Origin: Cyclaneusma minus
Taxonomy: Eukaryota > Ascomycota > Leotiomycetes > Marthamycetales > Marthamycetaceae
Reading direction: 5' to 3'
Assembly: GCA_037179335.1 (NCBI GenBank)
Contig: JAKZHN010000008.1
Span: 372,001-436,000, forward strand
Length of the DNA: 64,000 bases
Shown here piece after piece: positions 54,111-64,000 of the stretch (position 1 is its first letter; every line of letters begins with the position of its first letter). The notes under the pieces were generated by a model that searched no databases, was not told the DNA's origin, and saw only the letters and a program-made list of their open reading frames with translations. Both the position numbers and the translations under genes were made by a program.

Positions 54111-56460
54111 ATTGCCGGCCTCTGGGTGCGAGAGAACACACTTCTCGTCTCGGGGCAGACAAGAAGGGATCTCCTGCTTCTGGGGATTGAAAGGTCGGGA
54201 GGGAAGAAAGCGTTCTTTTAAAACGCTTCTGCACTCGGGTCTTTCAGGCCTTGGAAGGAGAAGTGGGGAGGGGGCTGACTGAGCTGTGAGGATGCGGTGA
54301 TGCAGAGGGGAGAGGGTTGAGAAGTGATGGAGTGGACAAACGGCAAAGAAGTATTCGTGGCAGCAGAGGAGGCGGCCAGCAGCAGCAGGGGTTTTTAACC
54401 GTCCCACCCGAACTCTGTTTGTTGACAGACCAAGGCGGATAAGCGACTGGTTCGGGGCCGAGCTTAGCGGGGAGGAGGCTGGGGTGAGGTGCAAGGCGAC
54501 GTGAAGGCGTCTGCAAAGTCTATGTACGATTAATGTCGAGGTGCGAATAATAAGTCTAGCTACATGAATAATTCCGTTACCATGGTGAATTAATCTTGGG
54601 ATCCCATTAATCTTTTACAAGTTTACTTTACACAGGGGATTGTCGGTACATGTATTCAAATCCAGCTTCATATCCATTTCCAACCTCCCACACCTCCAAC
54701 CACCACGCAGATCCTGTCTCGGGTTCACGCCAGCGCCAACTTCACCAATTGGCACACACTGTCAGCACGCCGCCCCACCGCCGTCCGATCACCTTTGTGC
54801 GCTTTCCCTCAATCCTGCATCCACGAATCTGCAGCCCAGACACGCCATCCCCCAGCGCAGCCTCGTGGAATTTCTCCATTGGCTCTTCCGCAGCCGTGTC
54901 AGCGCCATCCGCGAGTCCGCCCCTCGCCATCCAAGTCCATCAGCCCTGTTCCACGTTTCCCGCCTCCCCATTATTCGCGCGCAATCCATGCGGTTTAAAA
55001 AACCACATCATCCGACGCTGCCCTTTCCGCTACAGCTTCGTCTTTCATTCTCTACCTCTTCGCTCAACTTTTGCGCTTGCAATCGCTCGAAACTTCATTT
55101 TGTGGCAGTTATTCTGACTTTTCGTTCTCGGGAGCTTGGGACATGTTGGGCGCGGATCGACATGGTATCCTATGGCAACGGTAACTAGGGTTCCTTGCAG
55201 AAGAGTCCTTGGAGCCAGCCGCCAGCCACCAGACGACAAACTGGAACTGGAGGTGTATGCGGAAGTCTGACACGTGAAAGACTATTCGATGGCTTGAAGC
55301 TTGATATTCGAGCTGTCAGTGAGTCGCTGTTTGCTAAGTATCAAGCAAAATGTTCAATCATTCGGTGTTGTGAACTGATCTTCGATTGATCAATTGATGC
55401 AACGGGTGGGTATTTTGGGGGCGATCGTTGGGGCTTGGCGTGGTGGACTGACGTGCAGTCCTGACTTGAGCCAAGAAAGCTGGAAGTTTGGGACGCCAGT
55501 CTTTGACGTGCGAGGTTCAATCGTAAGATTTCGAGATTTCACCAACCACGCAGTTTTTGGATTTCCATTTCTGTTATCATTCTAAATTACTTGAATTATT
55601 TCTGATGACTTGAAATGCGTTTGATGATGAGTTTGCGCTTCTCGTTATGTTACTTGCGTCGTTTTCGATGATGTTCCTTGTAATCGGCCGGGAGGCTTAC
55701 TTCGAGTTCAATGTTGCTTCGAAGCATCCTATCTCGAAGCAACCCGGATGCTTCGAAGTGTTTGGGATCCTTATAAGTCAGTGAAGTCACTTAGGCTCTG
55801 TTTTAATCATGTTTGAGAGCGCTTTAAACTGTTCCTTCCGTGTTCTTTCTATAAATGTGCCAGGGTTAGCAGAATCCAGGAACTTCTTGCTTCAATTTCA
55901 AGGGACTGTCCTGGGTTGAAGTCTCAAGTCATGCCGGTGGAGCTTGCCCATTCACTTCGTGATATCTACTTTCACACGATCTTGTGATACGAATTGAGCC
56001 TGATGAAGTCTCAAACTTTCATATGCGTGCAGTTGTCACCATGTTTGTCTTGTTCATTCTCCGTCAATTTTGTGGATGGTTGGAGACAAGGAATTAGGGA
56101 CTTGGTTGGCAGCCCCTGAGTGAAGTCAAGCGATTTTTGGATTCATTAGGAACAGCCCTTCGCATCAAGTCATCGCAGCATTTGTTTCGATCATCAGATC
56201 CTACAGCTGCCATTTGGTGATGCGGAATTACAGATCCATCGACGATGTCTCAGAGTCGCACGCAGCTCATCGCCATACTAGCCCCCGCTCCGCCGCTGCC
56301 CGCTAGCTGCTCTTCCCCGCAAACCACCCCGTATAAAGATCCCAATCATCATCATACCATACTAAATCACCAAGTTGTCATCCAAGTCAGCATCAAAAGA
56401 AAAGGGAACGCTTTTTTATTTCTAACATCTCTCGAAACCGCACCACACCGCACCGCAGCC
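54111..56460. other. Upstream region of HEX1 and of the isochorismatase-family gene
   Basis: The 54111-54494 part is still open in the HEX1 frame but no longer protein-like, and is probably leader or promoter. Other frames here have no family signal. A small inverted repeat GTTGCTTCGA/TCGAAGCAAC lies near 55711-55735. Confidence 0.4.
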
Positions 56461-57138
56461 ATGGCTCAGGCTTTCAGAGAGATCATCGGTGCCTCGCCGT
56501 CCACCGCCTCCACCAAGGACAGCATCCTCGTCATCATAGACGCGCAGAACGAGTATGCTGCTTCCATGCCGCCTAATATCTTTACTATCCATGTCCATAT
56601 CCCGCTCCCTCCATGCCTCGCTCGCCGGGGTATCTTTATTGACGAAAAATGCAGGTACGCAGAAGGCAAACTCAAGACTGCCAACGTCCAGTCCACACGC
56701 AAAGCGATTGCCGAACTCCTCGAAAAATACCGCGCCGCTGATGCACCTATCGTTCATGTCGTGCACCAAACGCCCGAGGGAGCCCCCGTTTTCACTCCTG
56801 ATACCGATCTTGCAAAGGAATTCAAAGAACTGACGCCAAAGGAGAACGAAATGTTGGTTGGAAAGCAGCATCCCGGAAGTTTCACGGGGACTGAGCTGGA
56901 CAGCCACATCAGGAGGGCGGGAAGGATGAAGCTCGTGCTCACGGGGTATATGGCTCACGTATGTGTGAGTACGACAGCGAGACAGGCGGCAGAGAGAGGA
57001 TATGATGTGATAATCGCGGAAGATGCTGTTGGAGACCGTGATGTTCCAGGTGCAAAGGCGGAAGATTTGGTGAGGATGACTTTGGCTGAATTGGGAGATG
57101 CTTTTGGGACTGTAGTCAAGTCGAGCAGCATTCAGTAG
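56461..57138 (+). CDS. Isochorismatase-family hydrolase
   Basis: Two exons: 56461-56552 and 56655-57138; 191 residues, the usual family length. The catalytic triad is visible: Asp in ILVIIDAQNEY, Lys in VGKQHPGSF and Cys in YMAHVCVSTTARQAAERGY. Members hydrolyse vinyl ethers or amides (isochorismate, nicotinamide, N-carbamoyl compounds); the substrate here is not known. There is no signal peptide. The 102-base intron is a multiple of three without a stop, so the frame also reads through it. I prefer splicing because it joins IIDAQNEY to AEGKLK as in the family and uses GTATGC with CAG. The SRR1-like gene converges on it, stop to stop only 67 bases apart. Confidence 0.88.
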   Translation: MAQAFREIIGASPSTASTKDSILVIIDAQNEYAASMPPNIFTIHVHIPLPPCLARRGIFIDEKCRYAEGKLKTANVQSTRKAIAELLEKYRAADAPIVHVVHQTPEGAPVFTPDTDLAKEFKELTPKENEMLVGKQHPGSFTGTELDSHIRRAGRMKLVLTGYMAHVCVSTTARQAAERGYDVIIAEDAVGDRDVPGAKAEDLVRMTLAELGDAFGTVVKSSSIQ

Positions 57139-57205
57139 TTGAGCCGTGTGATTTTCATCAGAACTCAAATCCATATCTTTTGGTGCCCACTCATTATGCC
57201 CACTC

Positions 57206-58467
57206 TCACATCCCCTTGGTGCGGTATCCTTTCTGTCGCCAGTATGCTATCGTATCGTGGAAAGCGTCTTCGAGCTGTGGGAAAGAGAATGCTTCACAAC
57301 CGAAGGCTAGTTGGGCAACATCAACCTTGGTGTTGTTGTGGTATTCACCCTCTTCGGGCGGGGGACCCTCGGTCTGAAGGTTCCATGAGTTGACATCGTT
57401 GCCGATGTGCAAAGCCGGGGGACCATTCGGAGCGTGGAAAATCTGGTCGTAGATGTCTGGGTAACAGTGGATGGCGTATGTGAGGGATCTCTTGTTCACA
57501 AGCTGATCGGTGGCTACCGGATGCTCAACAACTTTGTAGCCTAGCGACTCGAGGAATTCGTGGTCGCTCTCGACGAACTCAGGGTCTTGGAACGCCATGG
57601 GCATGGGTGTCTCGTTTTCGTACAGTGCATCTGTAACAGTCAGCTGAGGTGAACTTGCGACTCTGAAGGTCTTATGCAAACGTGAGAAGACGTACCCAAG
57701 GCAGCTCTGATTGTCTCTAGGGCCAACAACTGCAGGTGATGACGCCTTCGGTCGAAGTTATATTCTGATTTCAAACTTCCCAGACCCAAGCAGACAACGT
57801 TATCCACTTTGCATCGTGGTCTCCAGATTGAAATCTTCTTCTCCTGGCCATAAACCTCTTCTTCAGTTCGCTGGAAGATGTCGGGGTCGGCACCATGCTT
57901 CATAAAGGCCCACGGTCCATCCCGGCTGAACATCTCCTTTAGTTTGGCACATGCTTCTGTTTCACTCCATTCGGCTTTGAAGTATCTGTATTCAGCTTTC
58001 ATTTGGTCCACTGCCATGTCGGCATAGTACATGGCATCGGAGTCGGTGCGGGGTCGTGGCGAGCGGTATTTGTTGCTGCCTGTCAATGGGGTGCTGGAGG
58101 ACTGGCTGGCGGACGGTGTGTGTGAGGATGCTTGTCCGGTGCTTGCTTCAGAAGTGAGGCTCTGTTTGCTTTTGGACTTCAGCTTCTTCGCCGCGCTCGT
58201 GACCCGCTTCTGGATAACATGGGTCCAGCCATCTTCGTCCGTAACCTGTGCGCGTTTGGTCGGTTGAAGAAGTGTTGGAGGAGGCTTGGGCTTGGATCTG
58301 TATGAAGTTCGGGATGCCATTGTGAAGTCGGGCGACCTGTCTGAGGTGGTATTGGTGGAAGTCGGTCGGTCTTGGAGACGGAAATTCTGATCGAGCTGGG
58401 TGAGGTGTGAACTTGAAGTCGGGTGGGAGTTGTTCGGAGGAGGAGGAGAGGGAGTGGTCGAGTCCAT
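57206..58467 (-). CDS. SRR1-like domain protein
   Basis: Two exons on the minus strand: 58467-57696 and 57630-57206; 398 residues, with a 65-base intron. Residues 1-140 are Ser/Thr/Pro-rich with basic patches. The SRR1 domain starts near 230 with VDNVVCLGLGSL, then RRHHLQLLALETIRAAL, FVESDHEFLESLGYKVVEHP, ALHIGND and a Trp-ending C-terminus (DAFHDTIAYWRQKGY). SRR1 was first described in plant light signalling and the clock; fungal and yeast relatives are poorly characterised, with suggested links to heme or transcription. Fragments of a related gene lie at 49.2-49.6 kb. Confidence 0.85.
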
Positions 58468-60945
58468 GATAAAGAAAATTGCGGCAGAACCGATCTCTTA
58501 TCGCTACCGCCTGCCGCTTCGGCTATCCTGCACGGACCGAAGGTATGCCGGTGTCCGATGGTCGAAGGGAGGTGAAGAAGCGTGAAGTTGGTGTCCAGGG
58601 GTGTGAACTCAAGATCTTGAAATCCCAGATTTTAAAGATTGGGATATATATAATATCTCTGCACAGCAATCTCTAGGCTCTGATTAGACTACAGGCTTGT
58701 CAAACCGTACAGATCTGGCAAACAGTCAAAGTTGGTATGTTCTTGCTTGAGCTACTCGCGAACGGAGAAATTCATGTCTTATGACACTTCTGAATCGAAG
58801 CCTAGATTCTGAGAGAATCCCATGATTGAGAGCACACCAGTTAGTTGAGAGGAATCCAAGTAATTTAGAGAAATTCAAGCAACTGGGAAAACTCCGAGGA
58901 ACTGGGGGAAATCGAAGTAACTGGGGGAGATTTCAAGGAACTGAGATAGCTCTGAGTGACTGGGAGAGATTCAAGGAACTGAGATAACTCTGAGTAACTG
59001 GGAGGGATTCGAGGAACTGACATGACCCTGAGTAACTGGGGGAATCTGGAGTGATTGGAAGCGATCTCAGTAACTGGGGGAACTCTGAGTTACTGAGAGA
59101 AGTTTGAGTGTCACTGGAAGAAATTTGATTAATTGACGAAACTCAGAGTAAGCGGGCGGACTTCGACTGATTGGGAAAAATCCAAGTAATTAGTAGAAAT
59201 CCAGACGGACATACAAGCTTAAAGAAAGTGAGGTGTTGTTGAGTAAGTACGAGACATGGTGCTCATCTGCTTAGACAAACTCATGGTTTGCTAGTACAAG
59301 AGGGACCGGGGTAGGGATTTATTGTGAGGAATTAGGAAAGAGGGTCCTCGGATCCTCGATTGTACACTATTATTCCGAAGAAAATGTAGGAGACGTGCAG
59401 TGGTTAATAGATGATAGACTCAAAATCGGAGGCAGTGAAGTGTGGTGTCGGTGGAGATATTTGGTGGTGTCTGCCGAGTGCCACCTCCAGTCATTCTCCT
59501 GCACAACCAAAGTGCTTGCATTATTCACGAGGCCCATCTTATCTGAAGCTCCAAGCGAATCTCCAAGCGCCCATCTTTGCGACATGTTCCTGACTCCTCG
59601 AGTGGAGTGCGAACACTGGAATCACAAAGACTGAAGCAACGTTCGACTTCTCACACTTCTGACGCCACAGTGGAGTTCTACGAGGTGCTGAGCTGTGTGA
59701 CGAGATTGAGAAAGAACTGTTCCATCGGTTCACCGCCATCACCGTCCCAGCCATCGGGACAATTGGATTGTTCCTGCAGGCCTCGAGACCCGACGAGCTT
59801 TGAATTAATGACGAACGAACGACTTTCCTTCGCAAGGCTGGAGATGCAGAGCATTTTATATCGGCTCAGAGAAGCTTCCATTTGTTTTCCTGTCATACAA
59901 CGGCCGGGTGAGCCGCTTCTGAGTGACCCTCGATCCTCATCTGACCTGCAAGATGCGGATTGCAGCGTGGCCCACGTGTAGGTCGAGCCTCTTCTCTCCG
60001 CGTCATTCTTTCTTGCTCTTACAGTCTGCCTAGTCATGTTGTCGATCTTGTTCAGCTGTTCTCTATTACTTTTTATTTTTACTTCTCTGCTTACTCCGTG
60101 CCATAATTTTCACATCACTATAACACCCTCCACGAAGCAAAATACAACACCATAAGTCTACATTTAGCACGTCCGACGCCCTTCTGCTCTGGAGGTGTGC
60201 ACCATCGCACTCAAAGGCCATTGTCATGAATTCTTGGTCCTGGTGCTCCCATGCGCCCATCTAATCCCCATCTAATCGACGTGCATGGTCGGCGCTTAAC
60301 CCTCACAACCGAGTGGTTCCTCCCCTGTCACACCCCTGCCCGTCTTCCGCTGCCCGTCCACGTTCTCCCCACCATCACCTCCCATGAACTCTGCAATTCG
60401 TCCTTCATCCATCCAATGACTGACGCTCTCTCGCTCAACTTGCCGCCGCTGCTGCAACCGCTCACTGTCCCTTGGACCACTTATCGTTCAATACTGCAGT
60501 GTGCCAGCCAGACACCCTTGAGTGCAAGCAAGTCCCATTTGTCCAAGGGTCCTCGATGGGAGGTGCAGCCGCCGGCATGCAGATGCACCAGAAGTCAATG
60601 GGGCGAGAAGGGCGCTTCAAAAGGTCCAGAGGCCCTCACACGCGGCCACGATGGAAAGGTAGTAGTCTGATTTCTCAGCGTCAATCTCACTTCGAAGTCG
60701 TCTCTCCTCTTTCTTCCTTCCACTCGTCAATATCTTGTTCTCATATCATCACAAAGTTGAAGAGCGAGAGACAATCTAGAGCGCTTGCATTTCCGAATCG
60801 AAGTCGAAGACCACCAAACCGAGTTCTGCGATAAGCCAGCCACCGCCATCTTGAGCGTACTGTCAGCGAGGCTTGAAAACAGCCTACTGCTGCTCGATCT
60901 CAGTCCCGGTTCTATTCAATCTCTGATTTCACATCCACAATCAAG
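58468..60945. other. 2.5-kb gene-poor interval
   Basis: Contains the ~20-bp minisatellite listed next. A minus-strand 119-codon frame (60037-59678) and a plus-strand frame over it have no independent support. The last ~150 bases precede the BIM1-like gene. Confidence 0.4.
58850..59210 (+). repeat. Degenerate ~20-bp minisatellite, about 17 copies
   Basis: Successive variants of GAGTAACTGGGAGAAATTCA (for example gaggaactgggggaaatcga, gagtgactgggagagattca, gagtaactgggagggattcg). Units drift gradually from left to right. Confidence 0.8.
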
Positions 60946-61861
60946 ATGTTCAGTCCAATATTATCAGTTCTTGCCCTGTGGACGGCGATCGTGTCGGCAC
61001 ATACTCAGATTTCATATCCCGGCGAGCGAGGGAACAACTTGATCACAAACGCAACATGGCCTTATGGAATGCAATGGATGTATCCATGTGAGTAGCCTTC
61101 CCTTTCAAAGTTCCAAAAGAGCAACCCAATCCCTCTTCTCGCCCTCCAACCCATCACTCAACCCCATCCCAATACTCCCCCGACCTCCCATCAAACCCCA
61201 CAACCAACTAACCTTCCCTCTCCCCAACCCCAGGCGGCGGACTCCCCCTCTCCACCAACCGCACCAAATGGCCCATCAACGGCGGCGCCATCGCCATCCA
61301 ACCCGGCTGGTTCCCAGGCCACGCCACCGCCTTCTTCTACATCAACATGGGTTTCGGCAGCGACGCTCCCGACGGCGGCCCCCTCAACATGTCCTTCCCC
61401 ATGGTCCCCGTCTTCCAAATCACCGGACCCTCCAAAGACCCCTACCCGGGCACGTTTTGCTTGCCACAAGTGCCGTTGCCGGCGAATACTACAGTGAAGG
61501 TTGGCGATAATGCTACTATCCAGGTTGTGGAGGCGGCTGTGCACGGGGCTGCGCTTTTTAACGTGAGTTTGTGATCCGATATTTGAAATGAGGGGGTGGG
61601 AAGGGATGATGTTCTTGGATTTGAAATTTTGAAATTTTGAAATGGTGTGCTGACAGATGAATGAACAAATAGTGCGTAGACATCACCTTCGCCGAGCCCG
61701 AAGACGTAGCCGAAGTAAACTCCACAAACTGCTACAACAGCAGCAACATCGGCTTCGACAACGTCTTCGCCTCCGAAATCACCAACGCCTCGCCGCACCT
61801 ACCCACTCCCCTCTCTATCCTGCTCACTGCCGTGTTTGGTGCGCTGTGGCTTGTGCTGTAA
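60946..61861 (+). CDS. BIM1/X325-like copper-binding surface protein, GPI-anchored
   Basis: Three exons: 60946-61087, 61234-61562 and 61673-61861; 219 residues. The signal peptide ends at Ala18, leaving His19 as the mature N-terminus (HTQISYPGERGNN); a free N-terminal His is one arm of the copper brace of LPMO-fold proteins. Further family features are WPYGMQWMYPCGG, NRTKWPINGG, VPVFQITGP, PGTFCLPQVPLP, VVEAAVHGAALFNCVD and paired Cys. The C-terminus is hydrophobic after a small-residue stretch (ASPHLPTPLSILLTAVFGAL), fitting GPI attachment. Relatives of the X325 group do not cleave polysaccharides; BIM1 of Cryptococcus helps copper uptake. N-glycosylation sequons are abundant. Copper acquisition here is inference. 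Confidence 0.88.
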
Positions 61862-62477
61862 GAGCGCTACGCGGGTCTGGTCATGAAAGGCGTTTTTTTT
61901 GGGAATCGGCTGGGTGCTGGGTGGGATTTTTTTGTTGTGAGGATACCATGGGGCTTTTCTTGTTGTATACACGTTTTTTTTTGAGTTTTCTGGAAGTTGA
62001 CTATTGACTGAGTAAGGGGGAATTGGGATGTGGGGGGGTGTATATATTAGCTGACGTGCGGGCGATGTGCGAAACTGAGAGGGAGGGGTGATGGAGAGGA
62101 GTTGGATGAGACGTGGAGATGGATAGGTACCCAGTGTGGCGAAAGATATCTGATGAAAATCAAGCTCAAAAATTGTGTGTCTCTACCAAATGAAGCGGTA
62201 TTCGATGAAGCTGATGTCCGTGAAGCCATGCTTGATAGTGTTCCTGCATAGCTATGTCACATTCCAAGAAAATCACCCAGTCAATAATTCGAAAAAAACG
62301 CAGACAGATCTCGCAGAAAGATGTGTCGCTTTGATTCTCTTCATCCTAGATGCTTAGAAAAGCAAGGATCTGAACTAGGGAGCTCCCGTCGAGATCCCTT
62401 TAGGTCAAGAAGGATCGCTCGCTATGATTCAACACATTGGCGCATATCTTGGCGCCGCTTGTAGCCCATATGGCGCT
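61862..62477. other. Convergent spacer
   Basis: 3' flanks of the BIM1-like and WD40 genes; no feature seen apart from T-runs. Confidence 0.4.
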
Positions 62478-63774
62478 TTATAACTCAGCACGCCACAAGC
62501 CGAATGAACCCTTACAGTTCTTCCACATCTTGATCGTGCCATCCTCGCTTCCAGTCGCGTAGATCTTGCCATCTGGCGAAAAGCTGATGCTCCAGATCGG
62601 GCCGTGGTGGCCTTTGTGGGTTTCTATGCGTCCATGTTAGTCGAGTAGCCTGAGACAGATATGAAAAGGGGACTTACCAAGCTCATTTCCGGTGTTGTAA
62701 TCGTAGACCTTGGCCCAGGTCGTGTTGATACCACCAGTAACGAACTTCTGCTGCTGAGGGTGCAATGCAACGCTTGCAACCTCGTACTCCATATCGATCG
62801 ACTTCAGCAGCGTTCGTGCATCGTAGCCACCGTAGAAGTACACCGACTTGCCAGCTGCAATGCACAAGATGGGCATTCCGTCTCCAAGTCCACCGGGTCC
62901 AGCTACAATGTTGGTGAACTCGCAAGTTCCAACATCTCCCTTGACAGCAAGCTCCTGAATGACAGAGCGAGTCCTCAGGTCGAACCAGCGGATGAGCTTG
63001 TCATCAGCCACCGTGACCAGAACATTCTGATCGTGGGTCCAGACAATGCCCTTGATGGTACCCTTGTGTACACCGGGGCAAATCTCGAAGCCCTTGTCAG
63101 CGGCAATCGTAGTGCCGTCGGTGACTTCAGGGGTAGTGGCGGAGTCGGGAGACTTGGGGTAGACGGCAAGATCAAAGATTCGAAGCTTCTTCTCCATGCC
63201 ACCAGTCGCAAGCAGATCTCCGGAGTTCGGGGGGAAGGCAACGGCCCTCACGATGTGGTTGTGCTGCAGGGTGAAGTGGGTTGCGCCGGTGTGGGTATCG
63301 AAGACTCGTCTGTTTACAGGGGAATGTCAGTAAAGGCTGGCGCAGTCTTGAGATTATCGTCATGACTTCTGACTTACGCAGTGAAGTCGGCAGATGCGGT
63401 AGCGGCTAGGTTCGCATCTGGGGAAAGGCGGGCCTGGTAGACAGCTCCCTTGTGACCGAAGAATGTACCAATCCTATGCGCAATCAGCTTTGAGCACTAC
63501 GGCTGCGAATCTTGAGTCGCGCATCTTACCAGTCGCCAGTGATGCCATCGCGCAGCATGGGGTTGTTGTCTAGTCCATGTTAGCTTGGGTCGGCAAGCAT
63601 AGACGAAGGAGGCGCATAAGGGCCAAACGTGCCTTTGCAAGCCGAGATCAGGTAGTACTCATCTTCTCCAGTCAGGCCGGAGAAGCTCAAGTGGGTTACA
63701 GGGCGGGAGTGACCGTGGCAGGTCAGTGGAACATATGATCTGGTTGTACCAGCAGACTCAGTGGTGGGCGCCAT
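62478..63774 (-). CDS. WD40 protein, STRAP (serine/threonine kinase receptor-associated protein) type
   Basis: Five exons on the minus strand: 63774-63633, 63569-63530, 63473-63378, 63309-62678 and 62623-62478; 351 residues. Seven WD40-type blades are expected. Landmarks are LTCHGHSRPVTHLSFSG, YYLISACKDNNPMLRDG, TGDWIGTFFGHKGAVYQ, ATASADFTARVFD, HNHIVRAVAFPP, GTIKGIVWTHDQNVLV, RTLLKSIDMEYEVASVALHP, THKGHHGPIWSISFSPDGK and GSEDGTIKIW, in the order seen in STRAP/UNRIP. In animals STRAP binds the SMN complex and TGF-beta receptors; in fungi the role is unclear, with RNP assembly the best guess. The first intron (63632-63570) begins with GC (G|GCACGT) instead of GT and ends TAG; no GT donor fits the frame. 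Confidence 0.92.
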
Positions 63775-64000
63775 GGTTGATGTTTGCGCGGGTCTGGGAA
63801 TGTCGAGATCGCCTGTCAGGCAATAGAGCTGCCTTGCGATAAGGCCAACAAAGTATTGCTCGAGGAGTCGGAAAGCAAAGTGTCAAAGAATGACGGGTAT
63901 CAAGCAGTGGTACAACAGATGATGTCGAAGATATGGTCGCGGGGGTGGTGGACTGGGTATTCAAAGAAGAATCGTGGTGGGTGGTCGTTCAGTCGTAAGT
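63775..64000 (-). promoter_or_regulatory. Upstream region of the STRAP-type gene
   Basis: 226 bases to the window edge; no defined promoter element seen. Confidence 0.35.

Noticed and set aside
54640..55188. 182-codon plus-strand frame
   Set aside because: Begins at a TTG, is Ser/Pro/His-rich as expected from C-rich noncoding DNA, and has no homologous features.
59577..60037. Overlapping frames of 134 (plus) and 119 (minus) codons
   Set aside because: They overlap one another, show no family motif and no splice-supported neighbour.

Overview
This window is nuclear DNA of a filamentous ascomycete (Pezizomycotina). The evidence is short GT-AG introns with CTRAC-type branch points, a HEX1 Woronin-body protein (a lineage marker of Pezizomycotina), an AflR-type Zn2Cys6 regulator, a DUF3074 protein, an SRR1-like protein and an intron-containing tRNA-Gly. 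I cannot fix the class from the sequence alone. Gene density is low: about 17 convincing protein genes, separated by long AT-richer or repeat-bearing intervals that hold decayed gene copies and short mobile-element-like repeats.

Layout. 1-3.5 kb: the 3' end of a BTB-domain gene, facing a decayed BTB paralogue. 3.8-5.7 kb: tRNA-Gly(GCC) and a tail-anchored inositol-polyphosphate 5-phosphatase. 8.4-13.1 kb: a 959-residue low-complexity protein and lumazine synthase (riboflavin pathway). 13.2-19.4 kb: repeats, including three ~180-bp tandem units, a perfect 36-bp palindrome and several elements ending in a shared GTTGCACGTCGAC motif, around a DUF3074 gene. 19.4-20.2 kb: a broken member of a small K/E-rich gene family. 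20.7-27.0 kb: a cation diffusion facilitator with the DxxxD signature, and an AflR-like regulator. 31.4-33.5 kb: two more members of the small K/E-rich family, with similar promoters. 34.3-36.5 kb: a tRNA-like Pol III element and a third BTB-like gene. 37.4-42.2 kb: a reductive iron-uptake pair, FTR1 permease and FET3 multicopper ferroxidase, divergently transcribed from a 1.3-kb promoter with four exact ATCWGATAA (SreA-type GATA factor) sites. 43.9-46.5 kb: a haloacid-dehalogenase pseudogene and an SMP-30/gluconolactonase-like gene. 47.7-49.6 kb: an F-box gene followed by two scraps of SRR1-like coding sequence. 52.2-54.1 kb: HEX1. 56.5-58.5 kb: convergent isochorismatase-family and SRR1-like genes. 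60.9-63.8 kb: a BIM1/X325-like copper protein and a STRAP-type WD40 gene.

How the genes fit together. FTR1 and FET3 form one functional module (high-affinity iron import at the plasma membrane), and the copper-binding BIM1-like protein could link to it through copper supply to FET3. Apart from those genes I see no metabolic cluster; the AflR-like regulator has no biosynthetic genes beside it.

The two observations I rate highest are these. (1) The HEX1 gene is preceded by two spliced exons that form a continuous 221-codon extension of the HEX1 frame, and this leader has no ATG in any frame, which suggests a long HEX1 isoform started at a non-AUG codon. (2) A three-copy family of small proteins (coiled coil, then a K/E-rich tail) has a conserved ~50-bp promoter block, and one copy is visibly decayed. 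All exon boundaries were worked out by hand from splice signals and reading-frame continuity; no database search was run.
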